DNA of 14,332 nucleotides, taken from JAKACU01 sp021821185. Its GTDB lineage: Bacteria > Bacillota > Bacilli > Alicyclobacillales > SLC66. The stretch covers positions 1 to 14,332 of the forward strand of contig DAHWJX010000147.1 in the NCBI GenBank assembly GCA_027343965.1, written 5' to 3'. The notes under the pieces are model-generated. The model was not told the origin of the DNA, searched no databases, and worked only from the letters and a program-made list of their open reading frames with translations. Positions 7,331 through 13,803 of this stretch are shown in pieces (the stretch's first letter is position 1; each line of letters opens with the position of its first letter). Both the position numbers and the translations under genes were made by a program.

Positions 7331-7352
7331 GGTATGTTATGATCATACCACA
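7331..7352. promoter_or_regulatory. Overlapping divergent extended -10 promoters in an inverted repeat
   Basis: GGTATG (7331-7336) and CATACC (7344-7349) form a 6-bp inverted repeat around a TGATCA core. On the plus strand TGT-TATGAT gives a -10 at 7338-7343. On the minus strand TGG-TATGAT gives a -10 at 7347-7342. Both have the TG-n extension that can replace a -35 box, and neither has a clear -35. The plus promoter would serve the phosphoesterase and the minus promoter the spo0E-like gene. Confidence 0.45.
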
Positions 7353-7381
7353 GAGACATATCTTTGGAGGCGAAGGTGTTT

Positions 7382-7897
7382 ATGAAGTATTTTATTGGTA
7401 TTGTTCCGAGTACTGAAACAGCAGCAGCCATTGATCAACTTCGTCTCCAGTTTTGTGCAAAATTAGTTCATCATCTTGAACCGCACATTACGGTTGTTCC
7501 ACCATTTGAAGCTTTTGAAAAGCAACAGTGGATGGTAGAGATGAATCAAGCCGTCCATTCATTTCCAGATTTTTCATTACAACTTGGGGAACCCTTTTTC
7601 TTTGGAAAACGCGTATTGTCATTTTACGTGCAAGATGTCAGCGATGTTCTTACTGCCCTTGTGAGCAGCTTGAAGGATACGCAGGAAATCAGTGATCGTG
7701 ACACACGACCATACCATGCTCATCTGACTTTGGCCATGCAGTCGTTTGGAACATCGTTTGAGCAAATGCTCGAGATGAAGGATAAAGCGAAAGAGTTACT
7801 TTTAGTATTGCCACCTTTATATGTGGAAGAACTGATTGTTTTCGCGCGGGAAAAATCAGGTTGGGCTAGAAAGAGTACGCTTTCCTTAAGTAAATAA
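7382..7897 (+). CDS. 2H phosphoesterase, 2'-5' RNA ligase family
   Basis: Two-histidine phosphoesterases cleave or join 2',5' or cyclic phosphodiester bonds; the substrate of the bacillary members (YjcG-like) is not settled. The 171-residue protein has both catalytic motifs at the expected spacing: PHITVVPPF with H35-I-T37, and YHAHLTLAM with H114-L-T116. The expected structural features KYFIGIVPS (N-terminal strand) and FGKRVLSFYV (middle strand) are also present. GGAGG lies 11 bases before the ATG used here and 5 bases before an in-frame GTG at 7376, so the start may be two codons earlier. The longer TTG start at 7364 would overlap the ribosome binding site and is unlikely. It is a monocistronic gene with its own promoter and terminator. 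Confidence 0.82.
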   Translation: MKYFIGIVPSTETAAAIDQLRLQFCAKLVHHLEPHITVVPPFEAFEKQQWMVEMNQAVHSFPDFSLQLGEPFFFGKRVLSFYVQDVSDVLTALVSSLKDTQEISDRDTRPYHAHLTLAMQSFGTSFEQMLEMKDKAKELLLVLPPLYVEELIVFAREKSGWARKSTLSLSK

Positions 7898-7929
7898 AGC
7901 ACTGAAGGAAGGTGCCTTCAGTGCTTTAT
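7894..7929. terminator. Bidirectional terminator between phosphoesterase and bacilliredoxin genes
   Basis: A perfect 15-bp stem (7894-7908 ATAAAGCACTGAAGG with 7915-7929) has a 6-base loop. The phosphoesterase stop codon TAA lies in the left arm. The convergent bacilliredoxin gene ends 23 bases away; on its strand the stem is followed by a T-rich stretch (CTTTATTTACTT). Confidence 0.82.
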
Positions 7930-7952
7930 GACAATGGTACATTTTTGCAGGC

Positions 7953-8381
7953 TTAAAATGCTTGTTCCATTGCATGGACAAGCGTAGCAGTTACGTCAGG
8001 CACCGTATGGCGTTCGATTTGATGTCGTTCGACAAGATGCTTGAAGTTGCCATCGTTAAATAACGCGATGGAGGGTGATGATGGACGATACCCCGTAAAA
8101 TAGGCGCGTGCTTTTTCGGTTGCTTCGATGTCACGACCTGCGAATACTGTGAACAGGTTATCGACAGGCCCAAATTGCTCTAGTGCTTCTTTGACCGCGG
8201 GTCGGGCAATTCGCGCTGCACATCCACAGATGGAATTGACAACAAATACCGTCTTTCCTTTCGCTTGTGCGAGTGCTTGGTCAACCTCTTGTTGTGTATG
8301 GAGTTCTTTGAAACCGACGCTCGTCAACTCTTCGCGCATCGGTGTAATGATTTCGTCATACTCTGGTGAATCATATGCCAT
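7953..8381 (-). CDS. Bacilliredoxin, BrxA/BrxB (YphP/YqiW) family
   Basis: Bacilliredoxins remove bacillithiol from S-bacillithiolated proteins in the cytoplasm after oxidative stress. The protein has the thioredoxin-like core and the diagnostic CGC active site, NSICGCAARIARP (C52 attacking, C54 resolving), as well as FAGRDIEATEKARAYFTGY and PSSPSIALF, all family signatures. I start at the ATG at 8381 (142 residues). This matches the usual family N-terminus (MAYDSPEYDEIITPMREEL), and a GGTGG ribosome binding site is 8 bases upstream. An upstream ATG at 8438 would add 19 residues without family resemblance and would lie at or before the predicted transcription start. BrxA and BrxB cannot be told apart here. 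The bacillithiol deacetylase gene bshB2 at the right end of the window indicates that the cofactor is made. Confidence 0.92.
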   Translation of the reverse strand: MAYDSPEYDEIITPMREELTSVGFKELHTQQEVDQALAQAKGKTVFVVNSICGCAARIARPAVKEALEQFGPVDNLFTVFAGRDIEATEKARAYFTGYRPSSPSIALFNDGNFKHLVERHQIERHTVPDVTATLVHAMEQAF

Positions 8382-8439
8382 TTCGTTTCCCACCCTTTGC
8401 AACTCTAGATGTAGAAACATCTCGTTGCCTTTTGGCATT

Positions 8440-8449
8440 AGTATAGCAC
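8440..8449 (-). promoter_or_regulatory. Possible extended -10 promoter for the bacilliredoxin gene
   Basis: On the minus strand TGC-TATACT (8449-8440) is a good extended -10, five of six to TATAAT, without a clear -35. Transcription would start near 8433, downstream of the ATPase stop codon and about 50 bases before the bacilliredoxin ATG. This would allow the gene to be expressed independently of the ABC operon. Confidence 0.4.
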
Positions 8450-8456
8450 ATTTGGA

Positions 8457-9764
8457 CTATTCAGAGGGTTCATCTATCGCTTCAATTTCAAGATAAAGGA
8501 GTTTTGAGTCTTCATCATAGGCGAATAACTCAGCATAACGTCCCCATGTAATTAAGGCGTCTAACTGTGATTGGGCATCATCTTTGCCCAGGTTTTTCTG
8601 TAAAATTTCAAGGAAAAACTCGCGCGGCATCTGGCTGTTGCGCTTTGATTGCAAGACCCACAAGATGCGTTCCATAAAGGGGACATGATGCAATGCCTGT
8701 TGGCGAAAGATAGTCTTCCTTTCCAACACCGTAGCATCAGCCACTTGTTTGCCGATCTCTGTGAGCTCAAAGTCACCCTGCGTGACGATGCCAAATTCAA
8801 AGATGCGACAAGTTTCTACGATGGGTAAAAGATCCTCCAAGTCAAATGCCAAAGATTCTCCGATTTTATACAAATCGACTTTTCCACCGAGATCATCCAC
8901 CAGTTCGATAAATCCAGTCACCGCACCCGATGATACATCAGGCAAAGGCGTAATTTTGCGTACGGTAGGTTGTGCCTGTTCTTGTAAAATGGTTTTCAGT
9001 TCCTTTTGTTGCGTCAATACAGAATACAATTCATCCACCAGACGGGTAAATGGTTCAGACTTCTTATCTCGCCAATGCGCTAGTGTGATGGGCACATGTG
9101 TAACAATACGAGCAGGATCTCGTGATAATACCAGTGCGCGATCAGCCATATAGACGGCTTCTTCAATGCCATGAGTGACGAGCACGATGGCTTTGGTAGG
9201 AATTTTTCCACTTTGCCATAGTTCTAATAGATCGCGTTTAAGATTTTCTGCTGTCAAAACATCAAGCGCAGAAAAAGGTTCATCCATCAACAAAAGATCA
9301 GGTTCCATAACGAGGGCTCGCCCTAAACCAACGCGTTGACGCATGCCGCCCGACAGTTCCTTAGGATAAGCAGATTCGAAACCGTCCAGACCGATCATGT
9401 CAATGGCCTCAACCGCTTTATCCCGTTTTTCTTGTCGCGAAAGTTGTGCGTAGCGAAGACCTAGCGTGACGTTTTCAAGTACAGTCAACCAGGGAAACAA
9501 AGCAAACGATTGAAACACCATGCTGACGCCAGGATTGGTCCCCGAAAAGGGCCGCCCACGATACAACACCTCTCCTGAGGTGGGAGAAACGAGACCTGCC
9601 ATAATACGAAGTAAGGTAGATTTGCCTGATCCAGACGGACCAAGCAATGCGATGAAGTCGCCTTCAGAAACTTGCAAGGAAATATCGCTTAAAACGCGTA
9701 TATGATTACCGTTGGCGCCGGCAAAATCTTTTGTGATATTTTTTAAGTCGACGATTGGTTGCAT
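8457..9764 (-). CDS. ABC transporter ATPase, NitT/TauT type, with AAA-associated C-terminal domain
   Basis: This is the ATP-hydrolysing subunit of the transporter encoded with the upstream double permease. The ABC domain occupies about residues 1-255 of 435: Walker A GPSGSGKST (42-50), Q-loop VFQSFALFPW (83-92), signature LSGGMRQRVGLGRAL (137-151), Walker B LLLMDEP (157-163), D-loop ALD and H-loop His198 in VTHG. The Q-loop and signature resemble nitrate/sulfonate/taurine importers. Residues ~282-432 form an extra domain matching the AAA-associated C-terminal family (GFIELVDDLGGKVDLYKIGE, then FELTEIGKQVA, then a helical end). This domain is seen on ATPases paired with fused permeases and its role is unknown. 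The ATG at 9764 sits 7 bases after AAGGAG; a GTG one codon earlier is only 4 bases away. The gene follows the permease stop by 11 bases, so the two are an operon. Confidence 0.9.
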   Translation of the reverse strand: MQPIVDLKNITKDFAGANGNHIRVLSDISLQVSEGDFIALLGPSGSGKSTLLRIMAGLVSPTSGEVLYRGRPFSGTNPGVSMVFQSFALFPWLTVLENVTLGLRYAQLSRQEKRDKAVEAIDMIGLDGFESAYPKELSGGMRQRVGLGRALVMEPDLLLMDEPFSALDVLTAENLKRDLLELWQSGKIPTKAIVLVTHGIEEAVYMADRALVLSRDPARIVTHVPITLAHWRDKKSEPFTRLVDELYSVLTQQKELKTILQEQAQPTVRKITPLPDVSSGAVTGFIELVDDLGGKVDLYKIGESLAFDLEDLLPIVETCRIFEFGIVTQGDFELTEIGKQVADATVLERKTIFRQQALHHVPFMERILWVLQSKRNSQMPREFFLEILQKNLGKDDAQSQLDALITWGRYAELFAYDEDSKLLYLEIEAIDEPSE

Positions 9765-9775
9765 CACAGATCTCC

Positions 9776-11479
9776 TTACTCGAGATGGTACTTAGTTTCT
9801 GCCATATGATGAAGCTTTCGCCATACAAAACGATTAATAATCACAACGTAAATCGACATGACAGCGATTCCCCACGTGATCTGAGCCCAATTGCCGTTTG
9901 TGGTGGCATTTGCGATGTAAGAACCCAAGCCAGATGCGGCCAGCGTATGGTCTTTCCAGGTCACGATTTCTGCCACGATGCTCGCATTCCATGCTCCTCC
10001 GCTAGCTGTAATGCCACCGGTTACGAGATAGGGAAATATCGCGGGTAAAATCAGCGTCTTCCAACGTGTAACACTTCGCAGTTGTAAGATTGAAGAGGCC
10101 TCTTTTAATCCGCTGGGGATGGCCATGGCGCCAGCGATGACGCTAAACAAGATGTACCACTGTGTTCCTAGCATCATGAGTGGAATGGCACCCCATTGAA
10201 AATTAACATGCAGTTGCAAATACAAAAGGGTGACGAGCGGGAAGATAGCGTTACTAGGAAATGATGCTGCGATTTGCACGATGGGTTGCATGATTCTTGA
10301 CAAACGGCTATTCATACCAATAGCGACACCGACTGGAATAGTCCAAAGGGCGCCAAGAATGGTCCCCGTAAGCACGCGCAAAAACGTGTAAAAACCAAGT
10401 TTAAGCACGTTAAGTATCTCGAGTAAGCCAAGCGACGCAACCTCATGGACTGCTGCAAGCGCATAATGAAGGCTAAATAGCATGATGAGGATGGCTAAAC
10501 CGGTATACAACAAATTCCTCACGATACGGTTGAGGCGTGATTTTTCCCGGCGTAGGGGACGTCGGTTGGGTAGGACAAATGTTTCTTGTATCTTGTATAG
10601 ACTAGGCGTTGCCATTTGTATAACCGATTGGACAAACGTAGAGCGACGAAGCAGTTGTAGAAACCAAGATGAGGGCGGGTCTTCTGATTCATTCATATCC
10701 AATTTGAACTTCTGCGACCATGCCACCAGGGGTCGCCATACAAATTGATCAACGACAACAATAACGATAATCATGGTGATAATTCCGTAGACCAGAGCCG
10801 TAACGTTGCCGTGAAGGATGGCTGTGGCCATATAAGAACCGATGCCAGGTAGTTGGATCGTATTATGTAGCACACTGATTGATTCAGATGCAGCTAAGAA
10901 AAACCATGATCCACCAAAAGACATCATGCTATTCCAGATCAGTCCGATCATACTATAAGGAACTTCTAAAGTGCGAAAACGAGCCCACGGACGCAGTCGA
11001 TAGATGTTGGCCGCTTCACGTAAATCACTTGGGAGCATTGTTAATGACTGATAAAAGCTAAACGTCATATTCCATGCCTGTGCTGTAAAAATGGCAAAGA
11101 TGGATGCACATTCAGCGCCTAGTTCAGAACCGGGGAAAAGGTGCAGAAACCCCGTTACCGTCACCGATAAAAAGCCAAGTACTGGAACGGACTGAAGAAT
11201 ATCAAGAGCAGGAACCATGAGCTTACCCGCGAATTTATGATAAGCCGCAATACGACCGTAAATGAGAGCAAACAGGAGGGATAACAAGTAAGCGATAAAC
11301 ATGCGCAGCAAAGAACGTCCTGCATAATACGGTAAATACGCAGGATTCAAATGAATTGTAGGGTGCACCGCCGCCGACAGGGGCTCGACCATACCTTTGC
11401 CTAAGTCAAGCACGGCGTACAGAACACCTACGATAAGGATAATAACGATCAGATCAGGCCAACCAATTCGACGATTCAA
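9776..11479 (-). CDS. ABC transporter permease, two BPD_transp_1 domains fused in one chain
   Basis: This is the membrane channel of the NitT/TauT-like transporter. In the 567-residue chain two homologous permease halves (~53-253 and ~358-558) are joined by a ~100-residue charged cytoplasmic linker (PNRRPLRREKSRLNR near 304-318). Each half carries its own EAA coupling loop for the ATPase: EAANIYRLRPWARFRTLEVP (~155-174) and EASSILQLRSVTRWKTLILP (~460-479), each followed by a conserved glycine-rich SFGGSW or ASGGAW. About twelve membrane segments are visible. Each half also has LPGIGSYMA or ASGLGSYIA. The fusion provides both membrane subunits, so with the ATPase the core is complete, but no substrate-binding protein gene is present. 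I chose the TTG at 11479 because AGGGGTGAT, a close anti-16S match, lies just upstream. A GTG at 11500 would add seven residues but has no ribosome binding site and coincides with the predicted transcription start. The substrate is not predictable. Confidence 0.88.
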   Translation of the reverse strand: MNRRIGWPDLIVIILIVGVLYAVLDLGKGMVEPLSAAVHPTIHLNPAYLPYYAGRSLLRMFIAYLLSLLFALIYGRIAAYHKFAGKLMVPALDILQSVPVLGFLSVTVTGFLHLFPGSELGAECASIFAIFTAQAWNMTFSFYQSLTMLPSDLREAANIYRLRPWARFRTLEVPYSMIGLIWNSMMSFGGSWFFLAASESISVLHNTIQLPGIGSYMATAILHGNVTALVYGIITMIIVIVVVDQFVWRPLVAWSQKFKLDMNESEDPPSSWFLQLLRRSTFVQSVIQMATPSLYKIQETFVLPNRRPLRREKSRLNRIVRNLLYTGLAILIMLFSLHYALAAVHEVASLGLLEILNVLKLGFYTFLRVLTGTILGALWTIPVGVAIGMNSRLSRIMQPIVQIAASFPSNAIFPLVTLLYLQLHVNFQWGAIPLMMLGTQWYILFSVIAGAMAIPSGLKEASSILQLRSVTRWKTLILPAIFPYLVTGGITASGGAWNASIVAEIVTWKDHTLAASGLGSYIANATTNGNWAQITWGIAVMSIYVVIINRFVWRKLHHMAETKYHLE

Positions 11480-11551
11480 AGCATCACCCCTGTCTTTCAC
11501 ACACTATTGTACAATATACGGCAGGCGTGTGTGAAACGACAGGTGATGCTT
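11479..11551 (-). repeat. Large imperfect inverted repeat spanning the dedA-permease junction
   Basis: The arms 11479-11504 and 11527-11551 pair over 24 bp in three blocks: AAGCATCACC (10), TGTC (4) and TTTCACACAC (10). The blocks are separated by a 2-base and a 1-base bulge, and the central loop is 22 bases. In minus-strand RNA the 5' arm begins 2 bases after the dedA stop codon. The 3' arm contains the permease ribosome binding site AGGGGTGAT and the first base of its TTG start. No U-tract follows, so it does not look like a terminator. The loop contains the perfect 12-bp palindrome TATTGTACAATA (11505-11516). Confidence 0.8.
11506..11535 (-). promoter_or_regulatory. Sigma-A-type promoter for the ABC operon, inside the inverted repeat
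   Basis: On the minus strand TTCACA (11535-11530, five of six to TTGACA) is followed after 18 bases by TACAAT (11511-11506, five of six to TATAAT). Transcription would start near 11499, leaving a leader of only about 20 bases that contains the 3' arm of the inverted repeat but not the 5' arm. The palindrome overlapping the -10 could be an operator. Confidence 0.55.
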
Positions 11552-11553
11552 GG

Positions 11554-12192
11554 TCAAATCTCAGTTTCAGCTACCATAGTGTCGCTTTTTGCCAACTTTT
11601 TTGTGCGTTTTCTCCACCAGAAAACGGCCACTAACGCAACAACGATAACACCTGCTACAATAGATAGGCGTGGGTGCGCCTTAACAAGGCCAACGATAAA
11701 GTTCCATTTAGCACCGATCGTAGCACCGACGAGTATAAAGGCGCTGGACCATAAAGCTGCTGAGATAAGGGTTACAAACATATAGAGGCCTAAGCCCATC
11801 TTATTCATGCCAGCTACATAGGCGATCATTACACGAATTCCTGCAATAAAACGCCCAATACCAAGGATGGCAATCGAATAACGCCGAAATGCGTGCTCTG
11901 CCTTGACTAGCTTCGCTTCATCAAGTTTGACGTACTTACCGTAGCGCAACAAGACAGGACGACCCACGTAGGATCCTATGAAGTATCCGATCAAAGAACC
12001 TACCCAGGATCCTGCCGTGGCAATGATTATCAATGGCCACAATTGGAATAATCCTTTATGCCACATTACCCCAGAAATTACTAAAATTGTTTCTGCGGGA
12101 AAAGGGATCAAAAGAAATTCCAAGATTAATGCGATAATGACACCGAAGTAACCATAATGCGAAATAATGACATAAGGGGACATGCCCACCAT
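11554..12192 (-). CDS. DedA family membrane protein
   Basis: DedA/SNARE-associated (VTT-domain) proteins are polytopic membrane proteins linked to membrane homeostasis; some members recycle undecaprenyl phosphate or flip phospholipids. The 212-residue protein has the family hallmarks: EFLLIPFPAETILVISG (25-41, the re-entrant loop with the conserved acidic residue), GSWVGSLIGYFIG (61-73), a basic amphipathic stretch (~80-105), GRFIAGIR (113-120, the conserved F/R-G-x-R second re-entrant region) and further membrane helices ~135-160 and ~176-194. The tail is basic. The ATG at 12192 has no good ribosome binding site; an in-frame ATG at 12183 is an alternative with little better support. The gene diverges from the Crp/Fnr regulator and is the first gene of the strand leading to the ABC operon, but the inverted repeat after its stop suggests that operon is uncoupled from it. 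Which lipid it handles is not predictable. Confidence 0.87.
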   Translation of the reverse strand: MVGMSPYVIISHYGYFGVIIALILEFLLIPFPAETILVISGVMWHKGLFQLWPLIIIATAGSWVGSLIGYFIGSYVGRPVLLRYGKYVKLDEAKLVKAEHAFRRYSIAILGIGRFIAGIRVMIAYVAGMNKMGLGLYMFVTLISAALWSSAFILVGATIGAKWNFIVGLVKAHPRLSIVAGVIVVALVAVFWWRKRTKKLAKSDTMVAETEI

Positions 12193-12270
12193 CCCATCTA
12201 AGAGTGGCTTTATCTCGCCATTTACTACTATAGACGAAAAATGCTGCTTAGTTGTTCATTGTAATCGAAA

Positions 12271-12288
12271 TACAATATTATTATTGTA
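12271..12288. promoter_or_regulatory. Palindromic candidate operator upstream of the Crp/Fnr gene
   Basis: TACAATA (12271-12277), TTAT, TATTGTA (12282-12288) is a perfect 7-bp inverted repeat in the dedA-crp intergenic region. It overlaps the plausible -10 TATTAT (12276-12281) of the Crp/Fnr gene; the matching -35 (TTGTTC, 12252-12257, 18-base spacing) is weak. The half-sites match the palindrome in the ABC operon promoter (TATTGT/ACAATA at 11505-11516). It does not resemble the usual Crp (TGTGA) or Fnr (TTGAT) sites. Confidence 0.4.
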
Positions 12289-12322
12289 CACATGCGATAC
12301 AACAAAGGGAGAAGACAAGCCT

Positions 12323-13006
12323 GTGGAGCAACGTAAAAGTACGCTTTCAAGCATTGAATTATTTCAGGATTTGACGCAGGATCAACTGCAGCGGGTACAA
12401 CTGATCGCTACGGAGCACAAGTATGCGCGTGGGGATTATGTATTTATGGAAGGACAAAAAAGGGAAAATGTTTACTTTGTTGAACGGGGATTGATCAAGA
12501 TCTTTCGCGTTGATGAGGAAGGGCGTGAACATATCGTGAATATCCTCGGGGCTTCGCAAATGTTTCCCCATGTCGGTTTTTTTGATGACAGCCCGTATCC
12601 TGGGACGGCAGAAGCCATATCGCCAAGCCACTTGATCGCGATCAGCAGCACCAAATTTGAGGTACTTCTAAACGAAGATGTAGAAATTGCGCGTTCTGTC
12701 ATGCGTATGATGGGCAAAATGATTTTGCAATTGCAGGCAAAGTTGCGTGAGCTGGCATTGTTTGATGCGCGCGAACGCGTGGGGGCCCTTGTACGTCATT
12801 TTGCGGAAGAATATGGGCAGTTGCGTTCCGACGGTATCCACGTTAAATTGCCTGTCACTCACTCAGAACTCGCCCATATGATCGGGATGAGTCGCGAATC
12901 GGTCAATCGCATTTGGAATGAAATGCGACGGGAAGGATTGCTTGCAGGGGATAAAGAGGAATGGATTGTTGATAAGAATTGGTACACCTCATTTATTCAG
13001 TCGTGA
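12323..13006 (+). CDS. Crp/Fnr family transcriptional regulator
   Basis: This is a one-component DNA-binding regulator of 227 residues. A cyclic-nucleotide-binding-type beta barrel (~14-115; ARGDYVFMEGQKRENVYFVERG) is followed by a dimer helix (~116-150) and a Crp-type winged helix-turn-helix (~155-222; HSELAHMIGMSRESVNRIWNEM). The recognition helix reads R-E-S-V-N-R (191-196), with the RE-x-x-x-R pattern of E. coli Crp. The cAMP phosphate-cassette Arg-Ser is replaced by PYPGTAEA (91-98), and there are no cysteines at all, so neither cAMP nor an Fe-S cluster is a likely ligand. I start at the GTG at 12323, preceded by AAAGGGAG at 11 bases. The frame stays open back to an ATG at 12182, but those extra residues overlap dedA and the promoter region. 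The next gene (DUF59) follows by 61 bases on the same strand. Confidence 0.9.
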   Translation: MEQRKSTLSSIELFQDLTQDQLQRVQLIATEHKYARGDYVFMEGQKRENVYFVERGLIKIFRVDEEGREHIVNILGASQMFPHVGFFDDSPYPGTAEAISPSHLIAISSTKFEVLLNEDVEIARSVMRMMGKMILQLQAKLRELALFDARERVGALVRHFAEEYGQLRSDGIHVKLPVTHSELAHMIGMSRESVNRIWNEMRREGLLAGDKEEWIVDKNWYTSFIQS

Positions 13007-13067
13007 GCCATAGCACAACATCGTTGGTTGGTTTGCTGTACTGTAGGGTGCGAAAGGAGCGAGAAGC

Positions 13068-13370
13068 ATGGTAGATTTACAACAGGTAAGAGAAGCTTTG
13101 ACATCTGTGTTTGATCCGGAATTGAACCTCAATGTTGTCGAATTAGGACTCGTGTACGATCTGCAAGAACCAAAAGATGGAGATGTCGTGGTTACCATGA
13201 CGATGACAACACCAGGATGTCCTATGCATGATAGTATCAGTAGTTCTGTGGAATGGGCTGTGATGCAGGTTAGCGGCGTGGCCGGTGTGCGGGTAGACGT
13301 TGTTTGGGATCCACCGTGGTCGCCTGATTTGATGACGGATGAAGCAAAAGAAAAGTTGGGGTACCTTTAG
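13068..13370 (+). CDS. DUF59/MIP18 family Fe-S assembly protein (SufT/PaaD-like)
   Basis: DUF59 proteins assist maturation of Fe-S proteins; SufT in Gram-positives and the phenylacetate PaaD protein are relatives. The 100-residue protein is a full single DUF59 domain: VFDPELNLNVVELGLVYDL (14-32, the D-P-E and LGLVY signatures), VVVTMTMTTPGCPM (40-53, with the conserved reactive C51 in TPGCP) and VRVDVVWDPPWSPDLMT toward the end, ending KLGYL. The ATG has an AAAGGAG ribosome binding site 8 bases upstream. It is probably co-transcribed with the Crp/Fnr regulator and ends at a hairpin shared with the convergent DUF2249 gene. The client protein is not identifiable here. Confidence 0.9.
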   Translation: MVDLQQVREALTSVFDPELNLNVVELGLVYDLQEPKDGDVVVTMTMTTPGCPMHDSISSSVEWAVMQVSGVAGVRVDVVWDPPWSPDLMTDEAKEKLGYL

Positions 13371-13384
13371 AAAATTTCTTCAAA

Positions 13385-13420
13385 AACAAGGAGCTTACGG
13401 GTGACCGTAGGCTCCTTGTT
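13385..13420. terminator. Bidirectional terminator between DUF59 and DUF2249 genes
   Basis: A 16-bp stem (13385-13400 with 13405-13420, one wobble-type mismatch) has a GTGA loop. On the minus strand it is followed by GTTTTTG, and on the plus strand by a weaker T stretch. It separates two convergent genes by ending both transcripts. Confidence 0.82.
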
Positions 13421-13426
13421 GCATTC

Positions 13427-13660
13427 TTACACGCGAGCAATCTTGATTCGGAACGTTTCTGGACCTTGCTCAATATATTCCCAGCTAAATTTATCTTCAC
13501 GCTCTAGGCTAAATTGATAATGAAGGGGCACCGGATCATGATCGTTGATAAGCAGCATAGCTTGACCTGGCTCTAAGCTGTCAAACGTCTCAAAAATCAC
13601 CTTGTGTTTTTGATGCGGTGGGTATTCGGTTGCGTTAACCGTTTTTGCAAATTCACTCAT
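13427..13660 (-). CDS. DUF2249 domain protein
   Basis: This is a small cytoplasmic protein of 77 residues formed by one DUF2249 domain, a TusA-like fold of unsettled function. Signature elements are PPHQKHKVIFETFDSL (14-29), LLINDHDPVPLHYQF (36-50, the near-invariant NDHDP-PL core) and FSWEYIEQGPETFRIKI (58-74). The ribosome binding site is AGGAGG, 8 bases before the ATG. DUF2249 genes commonly occur near DUF59 and Crp/Fnr-type genes in bacteria with respiratory or nitrogen-oxide metabolism; here all three are adjacent, though this one is convergent. It lacks the Cys of TusA sulfur carriers, so sulfur relay by that mechanism is unlikely. Confidence 0.88.
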   Translation of the reverse strand: MSEFAKTVNATEYPPHQKHKVIFETFDSLEPGQAMLLINDHDPVPLHYQFSLEREDKFSWEYIEQGPETFRIKIARV

Positions 13661-13747
13661 GTGGAATTCCTCCTGCTAACTAGGTTGTATCTAACGCATT
13701 TAGCATGCCACGATTTTGTTTTATGTACTGTGATCTATTTCTCAATT

Positions 13748-13777
13748 TTGTCGGATTTGTAACGAACATGGTACACT
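13748..13777 (+). promoter_or_regulatory. Probable promoter of the yojF-bshB2 operon
   Basis: TTGTCG (13748-13753) is followed, after 18 bases, by TGG-TACACT (-10 at 13772-13777, extended by TG). The predicted start near 13784 leaves a leader of about 20 bases that includes the AAAGGAGG ribosome binding site. Confidence 0.45.
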
Positions 13778-13803
13778 ATTTTACAAGGAAAGGAGGTTTT
13801 TGT

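Noticed and set aside
8128..8496. Plus-strand ORF of 122 codons antisense to the bacilliredoxin gene
   Set aside because: It lies opposite a clear family member, and the translation has no recognisable motif and no ribosome binding site.
8749..9153. Plus-strand ORF of 134 codons antisense to the ABC ATPase
   Set aside because: The translation is Ser/Thr/Arg-rich and of low plausibility, opposite the conserved ATPase domains.
11491..11536. Crp binding site made of TTTCACACAC and GTGTGTGAAA
   Set aside because: The half-sites face the wrong way (TCACA before TGTGA) and are 22 or more bases apart, unlike TGTGA-N6-TCACA. They are better explained as arms of the hairpin.
11527..11582. Plus-strand start (AGGTGATGC-TTG) created by the inverted repeat
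   Set aside because: A good-looking ribosome binding site and TTG occur at 11541-11552, but the frame stops after nine codons, so this is a mirror image of the permease start signal.
12182..12322. Upstream extension of the Crp/Fnr gene to an ATG at 12182 (47 more residues)
   Set aside because: It overlaps the divergent dedA start, runs through the palindrome and promoter region, has no ribosome binding site and does not resemble the family. GTG at 12323 fits the normal N-terminus.
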